This document shows positions 37,870 through 48,785 of a stretch of DNA of 64,000 nucleotides, piece by piece. The position numbers were made by a program, and so were the translations under genes. The DNA comes from Coniferiporia sulphurascens (lineage: Eukaryota > Basidiomycota > Agaricomycetes > Hymenochaetales > Hymenochaetaceae): NCBI GenBank assembly GCA_002794785.1, contig NBBA01000024.1, forward strand, positions 248,001 through 312,000, given 5' to 3'. Position 1 is the stretch's first letter. Every line of letters starts with the position of its first letter. The notes beneath the pieces are model-generated. The model saw only the letters and a program-made list of their open reading frames with translations, had not been told where the DNA came from and made no database searches.

Positions 37870-38793
37870 CTAATTTACCTCCTTGCCGCCCGTCATATAT
37901 CCAACGGACGCACACATGATGAGGCCCGCGACGCGGACATCATCCTCCGTAAGCGGTGCATATATCATAAGATACTCCTTTGGTAGCCCGACGCGCCCGC
38001 TAATCGGATGCCGTTCGCCCCAACCCTGTTCAATAACTAAGAATATTGAGGCAGCCTCGTCAGCAACGCCGGCTCTCCGCGTACACCCGCGAGAAAAATG
38101 AGACTTACCTAGTTTGCAGTCCTGGGGGAGAGCGTGACGTGCATTGAGAAGTCCTTTAGCTCATGGTAGTGCCCAATTTCGCGCCGTGCTGCCGTAGCGA
38201 CCTCATGCGGACTAGGGCGAGACGCACGGATTACCAACGCGTCCCCAAGGCGCTCGTGAGGAGAGACTTGTACCTCAATGAGGTGGGTGTTTGCATCCGC
38301 AATGGAACGGAACTCTGCAGCAAGCATCTAGATAGCCATTTCCACGGGTGTTTAACACGACGTCAAGTCATTTGGAAGTGGAAGTAACAATACACTGACT
38401 TTTTTTAATCTTCTCGCTGGAGAAGTGCTCCGTCTGTCGATGTGGCAGGAAGTGCCAGCCAGTACTCGGCCTTGGCCTCCCTCTGCTCGGAACATGCCGC
38501 GGACCGTTGCCCGCCACGAGCCACGCATCTTTGTTTGCATCGCGTTCGTATTCGTCTGTGCTCGTAGTCTCTCGTCCGATAGGCTTTAGCAGTGTCGCGA
38601 CGATCCAGCCGAGGAAGACATTGGGCATTCCACCGCGTCCGAGTGCCCTGTACCGCCGGAAGTTACGGATTGCCAATGGTGCAAGCACAGCACATAGCGA
38701 GGCGGCGATGGTGCCGCGTGGATACGCATTAAGCCTGCAGATCAGCTCGGTGTAGAGCTGCGAGAGAGACGGGTGGGAGATAAGTGAGGACAT
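37870..38793 (-). CDS. Luciferase-domain-containing fungal protein
   Basis: Matches the fungal protein group carrying the so-called luciferase domain (PF17648), whose biochemical role is unknown; light emission is not implied. Exons 38793-38400, 38314-38109 and 38036-37870. N-terminus MSSLISHPSLSQLYTEL is followed by a hydrophobic stretch (IAASLCAVLAPLAI, ~34-47) that may be a membrane anchor, then GWHFLPHRQTE. The domain ends with VIEQGWGERHPISG and PKEYLMIYAPLTEDDVRV, the family's most recognisable part. As read, exon 2 ends in a stop (PRTAN) just before its splice donor. One extra C in the C5 run at 38124-38128 (plus-strand G5) gives LSPQDCKLV, which fits the family and the splice phase. 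Confidence 0.82.
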
Positions 38794-39497
38794 AGTGACG
38801 GTTGGGTTGTCGGGCTGATCTCCATAGTCCTGAGTATATGAATGAACTAGTGAACGCAGCCGATGCACGTTGCGCACTGACCCCCGGCGCTGAAGTTAGC
38901 GTCGGCATTAGGTGCGATCTTGCCATCGAGGTTCGTCTTCATTCAGGGAAGTCGGATAGGGGTTCGCCGTGCCACAGGCGCGCCTATCATCGTTGACAAC
39001 AGCCAAGCCGGCGCTCACGATGGCAGACCGCAGCAATTGGCGGCGTCTGCTGTCAAAACGCGTAAAAAAGTGCTGTGCTTTCTCGATACCGGCTGCGAGT
39101 TATGTAACGCGCCGCGCACGTAATTGTCCGCGACGATCCCGATCACAGCCGGTACTCTCGAGTCTTTTCAGTCATTAACCTGAAGCTGTCCAGCCATGTA
39201 GCGGCAGAGAATGGCCTCTGTGGTTTCGTGCACATTAATCGGCCTGAAATTCTACGCGAACCAAAATAACCGGGGCTCCTGTCCCAGGATTGAGTTCCGC
39301 TGGGACACAATACGCAACACTAGCATCAAGGACTGGTGGTCATGCGCATGAGATAAATCGCACCCTACCCCGATGGCCATATATTAATACTCCTTCTATT
39401 AGCTGACCGGAATATAAGCCGGTACTGGAGTACATATACCATCTCCTCTCACCTGCGTTATCTACACACGACGCTCATCTCATTCGTCAAATTATCA
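38794..39497. other. Divergent promoter region
   Basis: 700 bp between the luciferase-domain gene (minus) and the NmrA reductase (plus). A TATATATTAA-like stretch near 39378 is ~120 bp upstream of the reductase start. No repeats or genes recognised. Confidence 0.5.
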
Positions 39498-40557
39498 ATG
39501 TCTGCATACAAGACTTTTGCAGTCGCCGGCGCCGGAAACCTCGGTTCTTTCATCGTTGAAGAATTACTCAAGCTAAAAAATGCGGGGGTGATCGAGTCCG
39601 TCGTCATACTAACCCGCTCTGTGAGTACGATGTTCTCGGTTTAGTTTATTCATGGCTCACTTGTCACGAAAGGATAATAGCCACAAAAATCTTGTCGCCA
39701 AAGGCGCGCAGACCTCCGTGGTAGACTATGAATCACCCTCCTCGCTTGAATCTGCGCTTTACGGCGTAGATGCTCTGCTCTGTGCATTCTGTTTCTCTGC
39801 GTATGGGCTGCAAAAGGATCTCGCGACGGCCGCGAAGGCAGCGGGCGTGCAGCTCTTCGTCCCCTCAGAGTTCGGTAACGCCTCACAGGAGCGTCAGGAT
39901 CCGGTCGCCAAGCTTAAGGACAGCGTTCGGCGCCGGCTCATGGCGATTAACCTTCCCTTCGCGATTTTCTACACGGGAGCATTCCCAGACCATATGTTCA
40001 CACCGTGAGTTGTGATATGCATTTAACCAGCGCTCTCCAGACTCATCAATATTTTGTAGGAGAATTGCTAAGATGTTAGGTTTCGACCTAGTCAACGGAA
40101 AAGTGGTTGTCGGAGGCAGTGGGGATGCACCGGTGTCTTTCACGGGTCGCGCCGATATCGCAAGGTACCTCGCCCACGTATTGACCGGTCTTCCCCGATC
40201 AGAAATCGAGTGGAAGACTTTCAGGATCGAAGGAGAACGTTCAGTGAGTAGTCGTTCAGGTCAAGTCCATGCAGTATAACCATATCAAACACTTCCCAAA
40301 AGACTCTCAACAAGGTACTCGCCGAGCTCCAAGAACGTACATGCAGAAATATTGAGATCACGTACCGTAATCGGGGAGAGCTCGAGAAGGCCCTTCGGAC
40401 GAACCCCACCGATATACTGAGCGCAATCTGGTTGGATTGGGATATGGGGGGTATGGTGATCGGAAGGGCAGAAGAACTTTCGAACGATCTTTGGCCAGAG
40501 TGGAAACCCGCGAAAGCGATTGAATATGTGATCCAAACGGCCGAGTGGTGTTATTAA
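39498..40557 (+). CDS. NmrA-like / isoflavone-reductase-like NAD(P)-binding protein, copy 1
   Basis: Atypical short-chain dehydrogenase of the NmrA/isoflavone reductase group; members act as NAD(P)H-dependent reductases or redox sensors. Exons 39498-39620, 39673-40004, 40060-40243 and 40303-40557 give 297 residues. The N-terminal nucleotide-binding motif is AVAGAGNLGSFIVEELL. Later motifs include VQLFVPSEFG, LPFAIFYTGAFPDH and NGKVVVGGSGDAPVSFTGRADIARY in the expected order. All splice sites are canonical. A duplicate with identical lengths of exons 1-3 lies at 61009-62050 in opposite orientation. The substrate cannot be told from sequence. Confidence 0.92.
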
Positions 40558-40989
40558 TTTAAAAAACTACCTCATCATACGTATACCCCCACATTCTACC
40601 ATTTGACCCAAACACCTCTACTCCATGAGGATGCAATGTATATTTAAGCAATAGACTACTTCATATGTATTAAATCATGCTGAACTGCGGTAATGTAGAG
40701 GGATGAATTTAACTTAATTGATTTCTACAGACATCGGAAGGGGTTTCCCGCTCTGGATACTAAAATGAAGTCGAGTTACAACTCAGAAGGGGTAGCCTTG
40801 ATCATGTTAGAATCAGCCATGTCGCGTGCCAAAGCGATAGCCTTCCTGCTGGCCATTTGAAAAAACAGTTTTGCCCATAACAATATACAAATATTACGAT
40901 AGTCAACTGCAGGTAGCAACGCTGTGGTTATACTAACTTAACACTACGATTGCACGGACATGCTATTACATACAGCGCATACAATAGGG
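40558..40989. other. Intergenic, convergent 3' flanks
   Basis: 432 bp, A/T-rich, between convergent NmrA and TFIP11 genes. Nothing recognised. Confidence 0.6.
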
Positions 40990-43900
40990 TCAGCGACCTT
41001 TCGTTGCTCGCACAACCATATCCTCCAGCGTGACTGCCCTATACTCATCACCGTCTGGCGCCCACACCGCATCATCTAACAGATACACCAACAAGCCGCC
41101 CTTCCCGCCGACAGAACTCGTAACACGGAACAGCGGCAACCGCGTCGCAGCATGTACCTGTCCCGCAGGCAAAAATAACAGATTATGAGCCGCGACGAAC
41201 TCTTCCACGATTGCACGGAACGTGATCTCCTGTGAGCGCGGAGGCACACCCTTCGACGCAGCTAGCCCTGCCTTTGCCTTCGTCCCCATTTTGACACCGG
41301 TGTCAGCAGGACGCGCATGATCAGGTGGCGGCAATTTCGTCGGTGCGTCTGGTCCGAGCTGGAGTGCATGATCGATCATCTGCAGTCCACGCATGAAGCC
41401 GCGCTCAACAGCGGCAACCCCCTGCGTGCGCTCGTCGAATGAACCTTTCCAGAACTCATACCACCGGGCAACCTCTTCAAAGTTTGCGCTGGGCTGAACG
41501 AGCCAAATGTGCAGCACGTCGAGCCACTTCGGGAAGAACTCCGTTTCCAGTAGTTGTCCGAGAACCGACGGTCGAAGAATGGATGACCATTCGAGGACAC
41601 GCTTGAGTGGCTCCATGTCCTGATTGCGCGGATTGACCCGGAAGTCGTCTCGAAGAGTGGCACCGAGCTTAGGAACGACATATTTGAGGAGCATATCTTC
41701 CCATTCGGATCCTTTGAAGATCTAAAATGCAGCTCAGTCATATGATTATATTTAGTAGGACATCAAACCGAATTACCTCTTTCCAAGGCAATAAATCTTT
41801 CGGTACGCCATCGTTCGCAGCCCAAGAACGTAGCATGCTTTTTACTCTCCGCCGTGCGTCGTCAATAAACGCTTCCATACGGAGCCCGACATGTGGTAAC
41901 CACGGGAAGACAATTGTTTGGAGTGAGACACCGTCCCGCTTCGGTCTCCAGTTCACTATTGCAGATGTAACCTTCGGGAGAATGAGCTGATCGAGAAGGT
42001 TATCTCTGATAAACGCAGGTAGAATATCCGACCAGGACTCAAACATCTTCACTGCCGGACCCGGATCGGTGGGCGACCAATCATTGCTGTGATGGGGATT
42101 TAGAAATCGCGGAACATATGCTACGTGAACTGGACATACTTTATGAACGAGCGGATTTTTGGAAGCCATACATTCCACAATAGGCTTTCATAAGGCGTCA
42201 TGGGTAAGTCCCTGCAAAAGAAATGAATTAGTTAATCGAAATACTGGAAGATTCGTTCCCAAAAGAACTCACGCTTGTAAGGGCCTTGATGATACAGTAC
42301 GCGCTCCGAATATGTCCACTTTCATGTCAGAATTTGCGTCTGCAAGACTCATCTTAAGAGCATTCCGCCACCTTCGGAGAACTGACGTGTAGGCCGATGG
42401 TTCTTCCGAAGGCCTCCAAGCTGCCATCATCCTTCGGAACTGTCATTATTGTCAGCTATTTGTCAAGAAGCTATAAAAAAAAAGAGGGCTAACAGTCGGG
42501 ACAACAGCAGCAACAACGACTTCATCTAATCGGTAGTGGTCGTACTCCTTTGGATATTCCTTTACAAGCCTTTCGACAAGGGATGAGAACGCCTCCAGCG
42601 TAGGCTCATAGTCAGACATAACAGCCTCCTTCACTTTCGTGTTAAGATCATCCACGACGAGATGAACAGCTTGCAATCTACGAATAACTGAGGAATAGAC
42701 GTGAATTATAGCCCTTTTTTCGAAGGAAGGCACGTACGCTCAGCCTCATTGTCAATCTTCCGCCTTAGTCTGGGGTCTTCGGACTGAATCCATTTCTTCC
42801 GGTCCTCTAGGGCTTTTGCCTCCCTCGCAAGTCCCTCCAAATCCACTTTACATGCGTCAGCAATTAGTCGCAAATTATGCCGGACCTCAGGTATTCGCAT
42901 TGGGTCCGTTGATGGGGTCCAAGAGGCAAGTGAAACATCGGCTATAGAAGATACCTCGCGAGGCTGTTAAGACGACTTTAGTTTCAAAATCGAGCAGTTA
43001 AACGCAGATTGAGGTGCACTAACGGTAGCACCCGTTGCGTCGATGATTATACCGATCCCTGGGGGTGGTACTTCTCCCCCTGCTTCTGCGATAATTTCTT
43101 CGTATGTTTTGTGTTCGACTTTCACTTTTGTCTTCTTCGGCTTCTTCCAAGCGTCCTCCCTTGGTGCTTGCTCGTGGATCTTGCCTTTGCCTTTAACGCG
43201 TTTTCCTACTTTTTCTTCATCGTCGCTCACCACCTCGCCACGCCTGCGCGCTTCCGCCTTGCTCTGAGCTGTCTTCTCCTTGAAACCTTTGAATGCAATA
43301 CCCATCCCCTTTGGTCTTAGCTTAGACTCAACGGGTGTAACAATACCCGTCTTCTCCGCACCCAGACCCGTGCCCGCCTGCCAACCCATCTTGGAGAGCA
43401 TGCGCGCACCAAACGTGCTTGAGAGTTTGCCGAAGTGGACTTGCTCAGTAGCTGAAAGCGGCGTGGCGGCCCCACTCCCTGGTGTAGAGCCGGAGCCGCC
43501 GCGCACAAATGAACGCTGTGGCCTAGAGCCACCGAAGGCAGATGGTAGACTAGCGTGTATGTCGTCCTTCAAGGAGGATCCTATACCTCCCTTGGCCGCG
43601 CCTATTCCAGCAGATCCAATACCTGTTCCCGACGAAGCAAAAGACGGAGACGGCTTGGCCTCCTTTCCCACATTCTTGGAGCCTATACCTCCCGTTTGAG
43701 GTCTCTCTTCTTCCTCCTCTTCCTCTTCCTCCTCTTCCATTCGGACACGGGGGGATGGTGGTTTAGAAGCGGACGAGGCGTCACTGCTATCGCTTTCGTC
43801 TTCCTCTGCGTCTTCCTCCTCTCCCACTTCTTCGGGTTTGACGTCTGCTACGTCCTCGCTAATATTGACTTTCTTCTCGCCTGAGACAAAAGCAGGTGCT

Positions 43901-44224
43901 CTAGAGAACAGAATTGAGAACTCACGTTAATGAAGAGCGCCGCGTCTACACGTACTTTGCCCAATCGCTGCGTTTCTCAGACGGCCTCCGGCGGCCACTA
44001 AATCCTTCGTCCTCACTATCCTCGCCGAAGACGCCATAGGTCGCGTCTTCCTTGCCGCCCGCCTTTCTGCGCCTCTTACGTCCATACGGGTTTTCGAGCA
44101 ATTCGCGTTCAGCGCGTACATCGGGGTCATCATTTAGGCCGAAGTCGTCAAATTCGCCATCATCGGATCCGACAGAGGAGTCCGAGTCGTCGCCGTCGTC
44201 GAGTACGCGCTTTCGTCTAGCCAT
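40990..44224 (-). CDS. TFIP11/Ntr1 G-patch protein, spliceosome disassembly factor
   Basis: Homologue of human TFIP11 and yeast Ntr1/Spp382, which activates the helicase Prp43/DHX15 to release the intron lariat from spent spliceosomes. Eight exons keep phase: 44224-43956, 43900-43024, 42963-42734, 42677-42494, 42439-42273, 42211-42140, 42086-41777, 41721-40990, giving 946 residues. The N-terminal part is acidic (SDDGEFDDFGL; a poly-Glu run near 43716-43742). A G-patch at ~250-295 contains FGARMLSKMGWQAGTGLG and LRPKGMGI. The GCF-like C-terminal domain starts around REVSSIADVSLASWTP and IPEVRHNLRLI, and ends with LLVYLLDDAVWAPDGDEYRA. No frame lesion. Confidence 0.95.
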
Positions 44225-44781
44225 GCATGCGTCGTGTTACGAGCACGAACGGGGCCAATGCGCGAGCGGTAGGCTTACTGAATCGGGATTCCCATTTATG
44301 GTAGTGGAACAATAAATGATTATCTAATGTGAAGAAGAGAAGGCAGCAATCACGGTATCCGAGTCATCGCCCGTAGTGCCATGCTTCAATCTGAGATCAC
44401 ACCACCACCAGCACTAGTACTACACAGCCTTGCACAATGGACGTGTGTAAAATTTCACCTTATCTATGTTCTGGGCTACAATTTCGAGGGAGTTTATCTC
44501 CTCTTTCAACTTCAACACATGGCATGGTAGTTTGCAAGTTCTTGTCTGACGAGTGAGCTGTGGAAGCCAATGGTCAACTGGTCCTTGGACGCCTTTGGCT
44601 GTGATGACATCCATCATTTTCGAAGCGCCACCATTGTATTCTACCTATTATTGGTGTTGCAACCACGAGGAACAAACTTCTCCAGTTAGACGCAGTTGGA
44701 ACAAGCGGACTGAGTATAAGTACGTCAAATGGTGTGCGTTCTTGCTTCTCCCCCGAGTCATCAGACTCCATCTGGTCGAAC
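44225..44781. other. Divergent promoter region
   Basis: 557 bp between the TFIP11 gene (minus) and the carboxypeptidase gene (plus). No other gene recognised. Confidence 0.55.
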
Positions 44782-47700
44782 ATGCTCCCCCTGCCCTCTC
44801 TGGCACTCGCTGTTCTTGTGTTGGTCGATATTGCTCTCTCGCAGACTGTTCCCAACTCCTTTCCTCACGACTATCCTGGCAAGCCATCCGGCGACTTTAG
44901 TCCGGCTTGGCAAGACTGTCAGTTGGCTTCAAGTACCGAGTTCTCTCCTATGGACCTCGGCTGACTGTGTTCACAGACTATCAAGTCAAAGATGCCCTTC
45001 CCAATGTTACGTTCCCGCTAAGTCGCAATTGGGCAGGCAGCATTCCAGTAAACCGCACGAACCATCCAAACGACACCCTATTCTTCTGGGCGTTTGAAAG
45101 CAAAAATGGATCGCTTACCGCCGAAGCAAACGAAAGCGCATCTGACCCATGGGCACTCTGGCTGAACGGAGGGTAAGCATGCCTGCGTCGACATCGCCGT
45201 TTCAATGTGTAACCTATTCCCTCTGAAGACCTGGAGCGTCAAGCATGCTCGGACTGATGCTGGAAAATGGACCTCTGCACGTCGCCGCAGATGGAAGTAT
45301 CATTTCGAACAACGTAAGCTGGGACAAGCTGGTGGACTATATATGGGTAGACCAACCTGTGTATGCTTCTCGCGCTTATGCTCGAAGAAAGCCTGAGTTT
45401 ATTTACTTGTTTGCCTTAGTGGAACGGGCTTCTCGACTGCCGAATCAGATGGGGGATATAGTTCGTTCGCTTGTTTATTTACTTTGAGGGCTCAACAGCA
45501 CTGACCGTCATGTTTAGTCGAGGATGAGGACCAAATGGGCGAGGACTTCGTATGCTCCGTTCCCTATTACTCGTCTCGCACGTTGAATGACCGTCTTGTT
45601 TCTTTCCGCAGCTGAATTTCCTGAGAAACCTGGTAAAAGTGTTTCCGAGTTTAGCGACACGTCCGTTACTCCTCACGGGGGAAAGCTATGCCGGAACTTT
45701 CATCGTAAGCCATGGCGTTATGACCAGAAGTCTGTTGTAAGGACCCAACGACCGTCGTTTAGCCATACATCACGAAGGCAATATTTTCGACACCAAACCC
45801 GCCTGTCAAGTTGTCCAAGATCGCAATTGGCAACGGTGCTATGGGAGCAGAACCTGAATACGAAGAGCTTCCTACTGTGAGTATAAGGTCTCTGGAAATC
45901 AGATACACAGGAAACTCTGACACATCTCACTCAGTTGACCGTCATCGAGACTTTCCCGCAGTTGATTGGCTACGACCCGGACGTGTACAATTACTTTAAA
46001 GAACAGTACGTCCCTAACCAAACAGCTCTACAACGACTATAAATAATACTTTCACCCAGAACGCATCTCTGCGGTTACGACTTAAATCTCACTTACCCAC
46101 AGACTGCAAAGTTCCCCCCAGTAGGTCCTACAATCCAGCCGACAGAAGAGGCACGTGCTGCACAGCTTGCCGCCAGGCCGCCAGCGCTCATCCGCAAGAA
46201 CCTTCTCGCTATTGCACGCGGCGCAGAGAACCCTGCAGCTGGACTTGTACGACGCGAACAACCAGCATCCGTGCGTGAGATTGTTGAGCGTGAACGTCGT
46301 CGGCGTGGATGGCTCGAGAGCAAGCTGGCTGGACGCAAGCGTGATCTCACTGGCCGTGCGAACGGCACGATAGACCCGTTCTATGGGTGCTTTTTGAGCT
46401 CAGAGATCGAAGACTATGCGCTCAATTTCTCGCTCCCGTGGAGTGAGTGCGAATGTGTGGTGTCAAACTTGGAGACTGAACTAGGCTCTGCATAGACTTG
46501 TCCAGTGAACAAGTGATAGATTCATTGGATGATTTTGGGCCGTTCAATGTGAGTGGAAAAATATCAAGGGTCGGAAGCTCTTCTTCCAGCCAGGCATTGA
46601 TGTATTTTTCGTTCAGCCGTACGACATTGATGATGCAAGATCGCCGCCTTCGGCGCTCGATCCGACCACGTTCTTAAACGGTAATTTCCACCCGATATTT
46701 CTCGAATGTATCTGTGTAGTTTTGATGCGGCTCCGCAGACAACCGAACTCGCACGGCCCTACATGCTCCAACTAGCAAAAACTGGACTTTGCAGATCAAT
46801 TACCCATTCAACTCGTCTTTCAGGAGTGGTGCGCTGCATGAGTCACTGTTTCTCAACGCTGATCTAACCCAACTCGCTCTAAAGGACCAGGAGCTAATGT
46901 ATTTGGCGACCCAAGTGAGTGATATTATATAGATGTGAGAACGAATGGCTAATTGTGTTTTAGGTGTCGAGTAAGATTTATAAAGCATATCAGATCAGTT
47001 TCGAATCTCATGCGTTCGTACAAACAAGGCCCGTCTCCTTTTTTGACGAACTAGCAAGCAATGCCACAGAGCGCAACGTCTCTGTGATAATCTATGTTGG
47101 GAACGACGACTCCGTCGTCCCACACTTCAGCAGTGAAAGTGAGCGAAATTAATTCGTCCGGCGTTCTTTTTGAGGTTCTGATGGGCGCCATTGTGCGTGT
47201 TAGTAACGATACAGGTACGTTGTCTTCTCAATTGGAAGGTGAAGTCGCGGTCCGGTTGAATTCTCTTATTCAAAGAATACGACTTTTGGCGGCATTCAAG
47301 GACTCACGAGGAAGCCTTCGACGCCCTTTACGGATGATTCCGGGAACTTTGCCGGAATCGTGCACCAAGAACGAAACTGGACTTATGTCCTAGTTGCACG
47401 CTCTGGACACGAGGTGCCCGAGTTCACTCCTGGCTCCGTACGTCCCATTTCCAGACTCATGAGCGGGCTGTTGAAATCCCGCTGACACCGGTCTTAGGCA
47501 TTGGTGCTTCTACGCGAGTTCATCATAGGCAATAACCAGACAGGATTGGTGACCAATACATCGGGTTCGGCATCCGTTGTAGGCGGTGAGGATCCATTGC
47601 TGCTCGTCGGCGATATCCTGCCCGGGGAGTCGGCAGTACTTTACGGCTCGGGTACGGCAACGTCGGAGCTTCTGTACCCGTCCGCGACGATCGCAGCGTG

Positions 47701-47881
47701 GGAGACATTCTTCGCGTCAGTGCAGTCTGCTGTGGCGGGCACAAGTGCAGGTGCTGCCACGCCGAGCGGCGGTAGTGGCAACGGCGTGAACACCTCTGCG
47801 GCACTACAGAAGGGCGCAATCTCGCTTATCAGGGCGACGTTTATCGCTGCGTTCGTCGCGTGCTGTGCAGCCATGTTGTGA
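44782..47881 (+). CDS. Serine carboxypeptidase (S10), secreted, probably GPI-anchored
   Basis: Secretory serine carboxypeptidase releasing C-terminal residues from peptides. Starts with a signal peptide (MLPLPSLALAVLVLVDIALS). Resolved exons: 44782-44917, 44977-45172, 45229-45360, 45420-45460, 45518-45549, 45612-45704, 45763-45876, 45935-46005, 46060-46442, 46496-46548, 46617-46680, 46739-46914, 46964-~47138, a segment ending 47437, and 47498-47881. Motifs: WLNGGPGASS oxyanion region, GESYAGT with the nucleophile Ser, GNGAMGAEPEYEE, YVGNDDSVVPHFS with the catalytic Asp, and SGHEVPEF with the catalytic His. A hydrophobic tail after a Gly/Ser/Thr-rich stretch suggests a GPI signal. The exon join between 47139 and 47276 is not resolved: SLIQ and NTTFGGIQG are adjacent in the family but sit in different frames at ~47272-47276. 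Confidence 0.9.
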
Positions 47882-48785
47882 TCCCTCAATTGTCTACGGA
47901 ATTTCACATATGTTTTACTGTATTCGTGAGATACGGATACCGTTCTGCCACGCGCCTGCCGAGAGCCGCTGCGAGCACATGGTTGTGGCTGCTTCCAGGC
48001 TTCTAGGTCTTAAAATAACCTATTTAGATTGCTCAACGTAATCGAACCGCAACGGAACTGCTCTCCGTCAACAACTGAGACTTATCGGCTACCGGTACCT
48101 CTGCATTTCCGTAAATCGCGGCCGAGCAAGACTTTTTTTTCTCTTCCCCTGATTCTGTTTCGTGGGTCTGAGGCAAGTCTGAGATTGTGTTCTGCGTCGT
48201 TGATTGATTGGAAGATTGAAAAGTTTCATGTGTGTGTTATCCAAGCAATTGATAGGGGGCGTATCTGCGTAAGGCCCATCAAAAACAAATTGAGTGCTGT
48301 GCAGTAGCGGTCGCGTAAGTACTAGCCGCGGGAGTTGTATTATGCCAGTGCTTCGTCCTTGTGGCTCCACTAAAGAATACGCAGTTTTTATACTCGGACC
48401 TGATGGACCCAACTGCAACCGGAAACGGATACAGACGTCCCCAACTGGTAGCTCCGAGGTTACGATATAGGAGCAACCCGACGTTCGCGGGGAATAACAT
48501 CAATGTCGGCGGATCGGCGCCGCTGACCAAGCCGTCGATCGCATCGGAGTCTCCACGACCAACTCAAAGTGGCAAAGTTCGCCTACCACTGGCAGAACCA
48601 CCAGCACTTAAGTAAGTTCTCGTTCTGCGGGGACGCCAGGCCTAGGTCGGCACTGTGCGGTTCCCCGCACAGTTCTCCCACGCCCTATTCCCAGCTGCTT
48701 AAGGTCATCGGAGCGCGGTCAGTGGTAGCGCGCCGGTATAAATACCCCTGGTTTTGAGTCTCTTCCGATTTCAAACTAGTGCCCC
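47882..48785. other. Intergenic
   Basis: About 900 bp, carboxypeptidase 3' flank and M20 gene promoter. A GCGCGCCGGTATAAATACCC TATA-type sequence is ~50 bp upstream of the M20 start. No gene recognised. Confidence 0.55.
48735..48742 (+). promoter_or_regulatory. TATA box of the M20 gene
   Basis: TATAAATA, about 50 bp upstream of the ATG at 48786, in a GC-rich setting. It is one of the few well-formed TATA boxes seen directly upstream of a called gene in this window. Confidence 0.55.
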
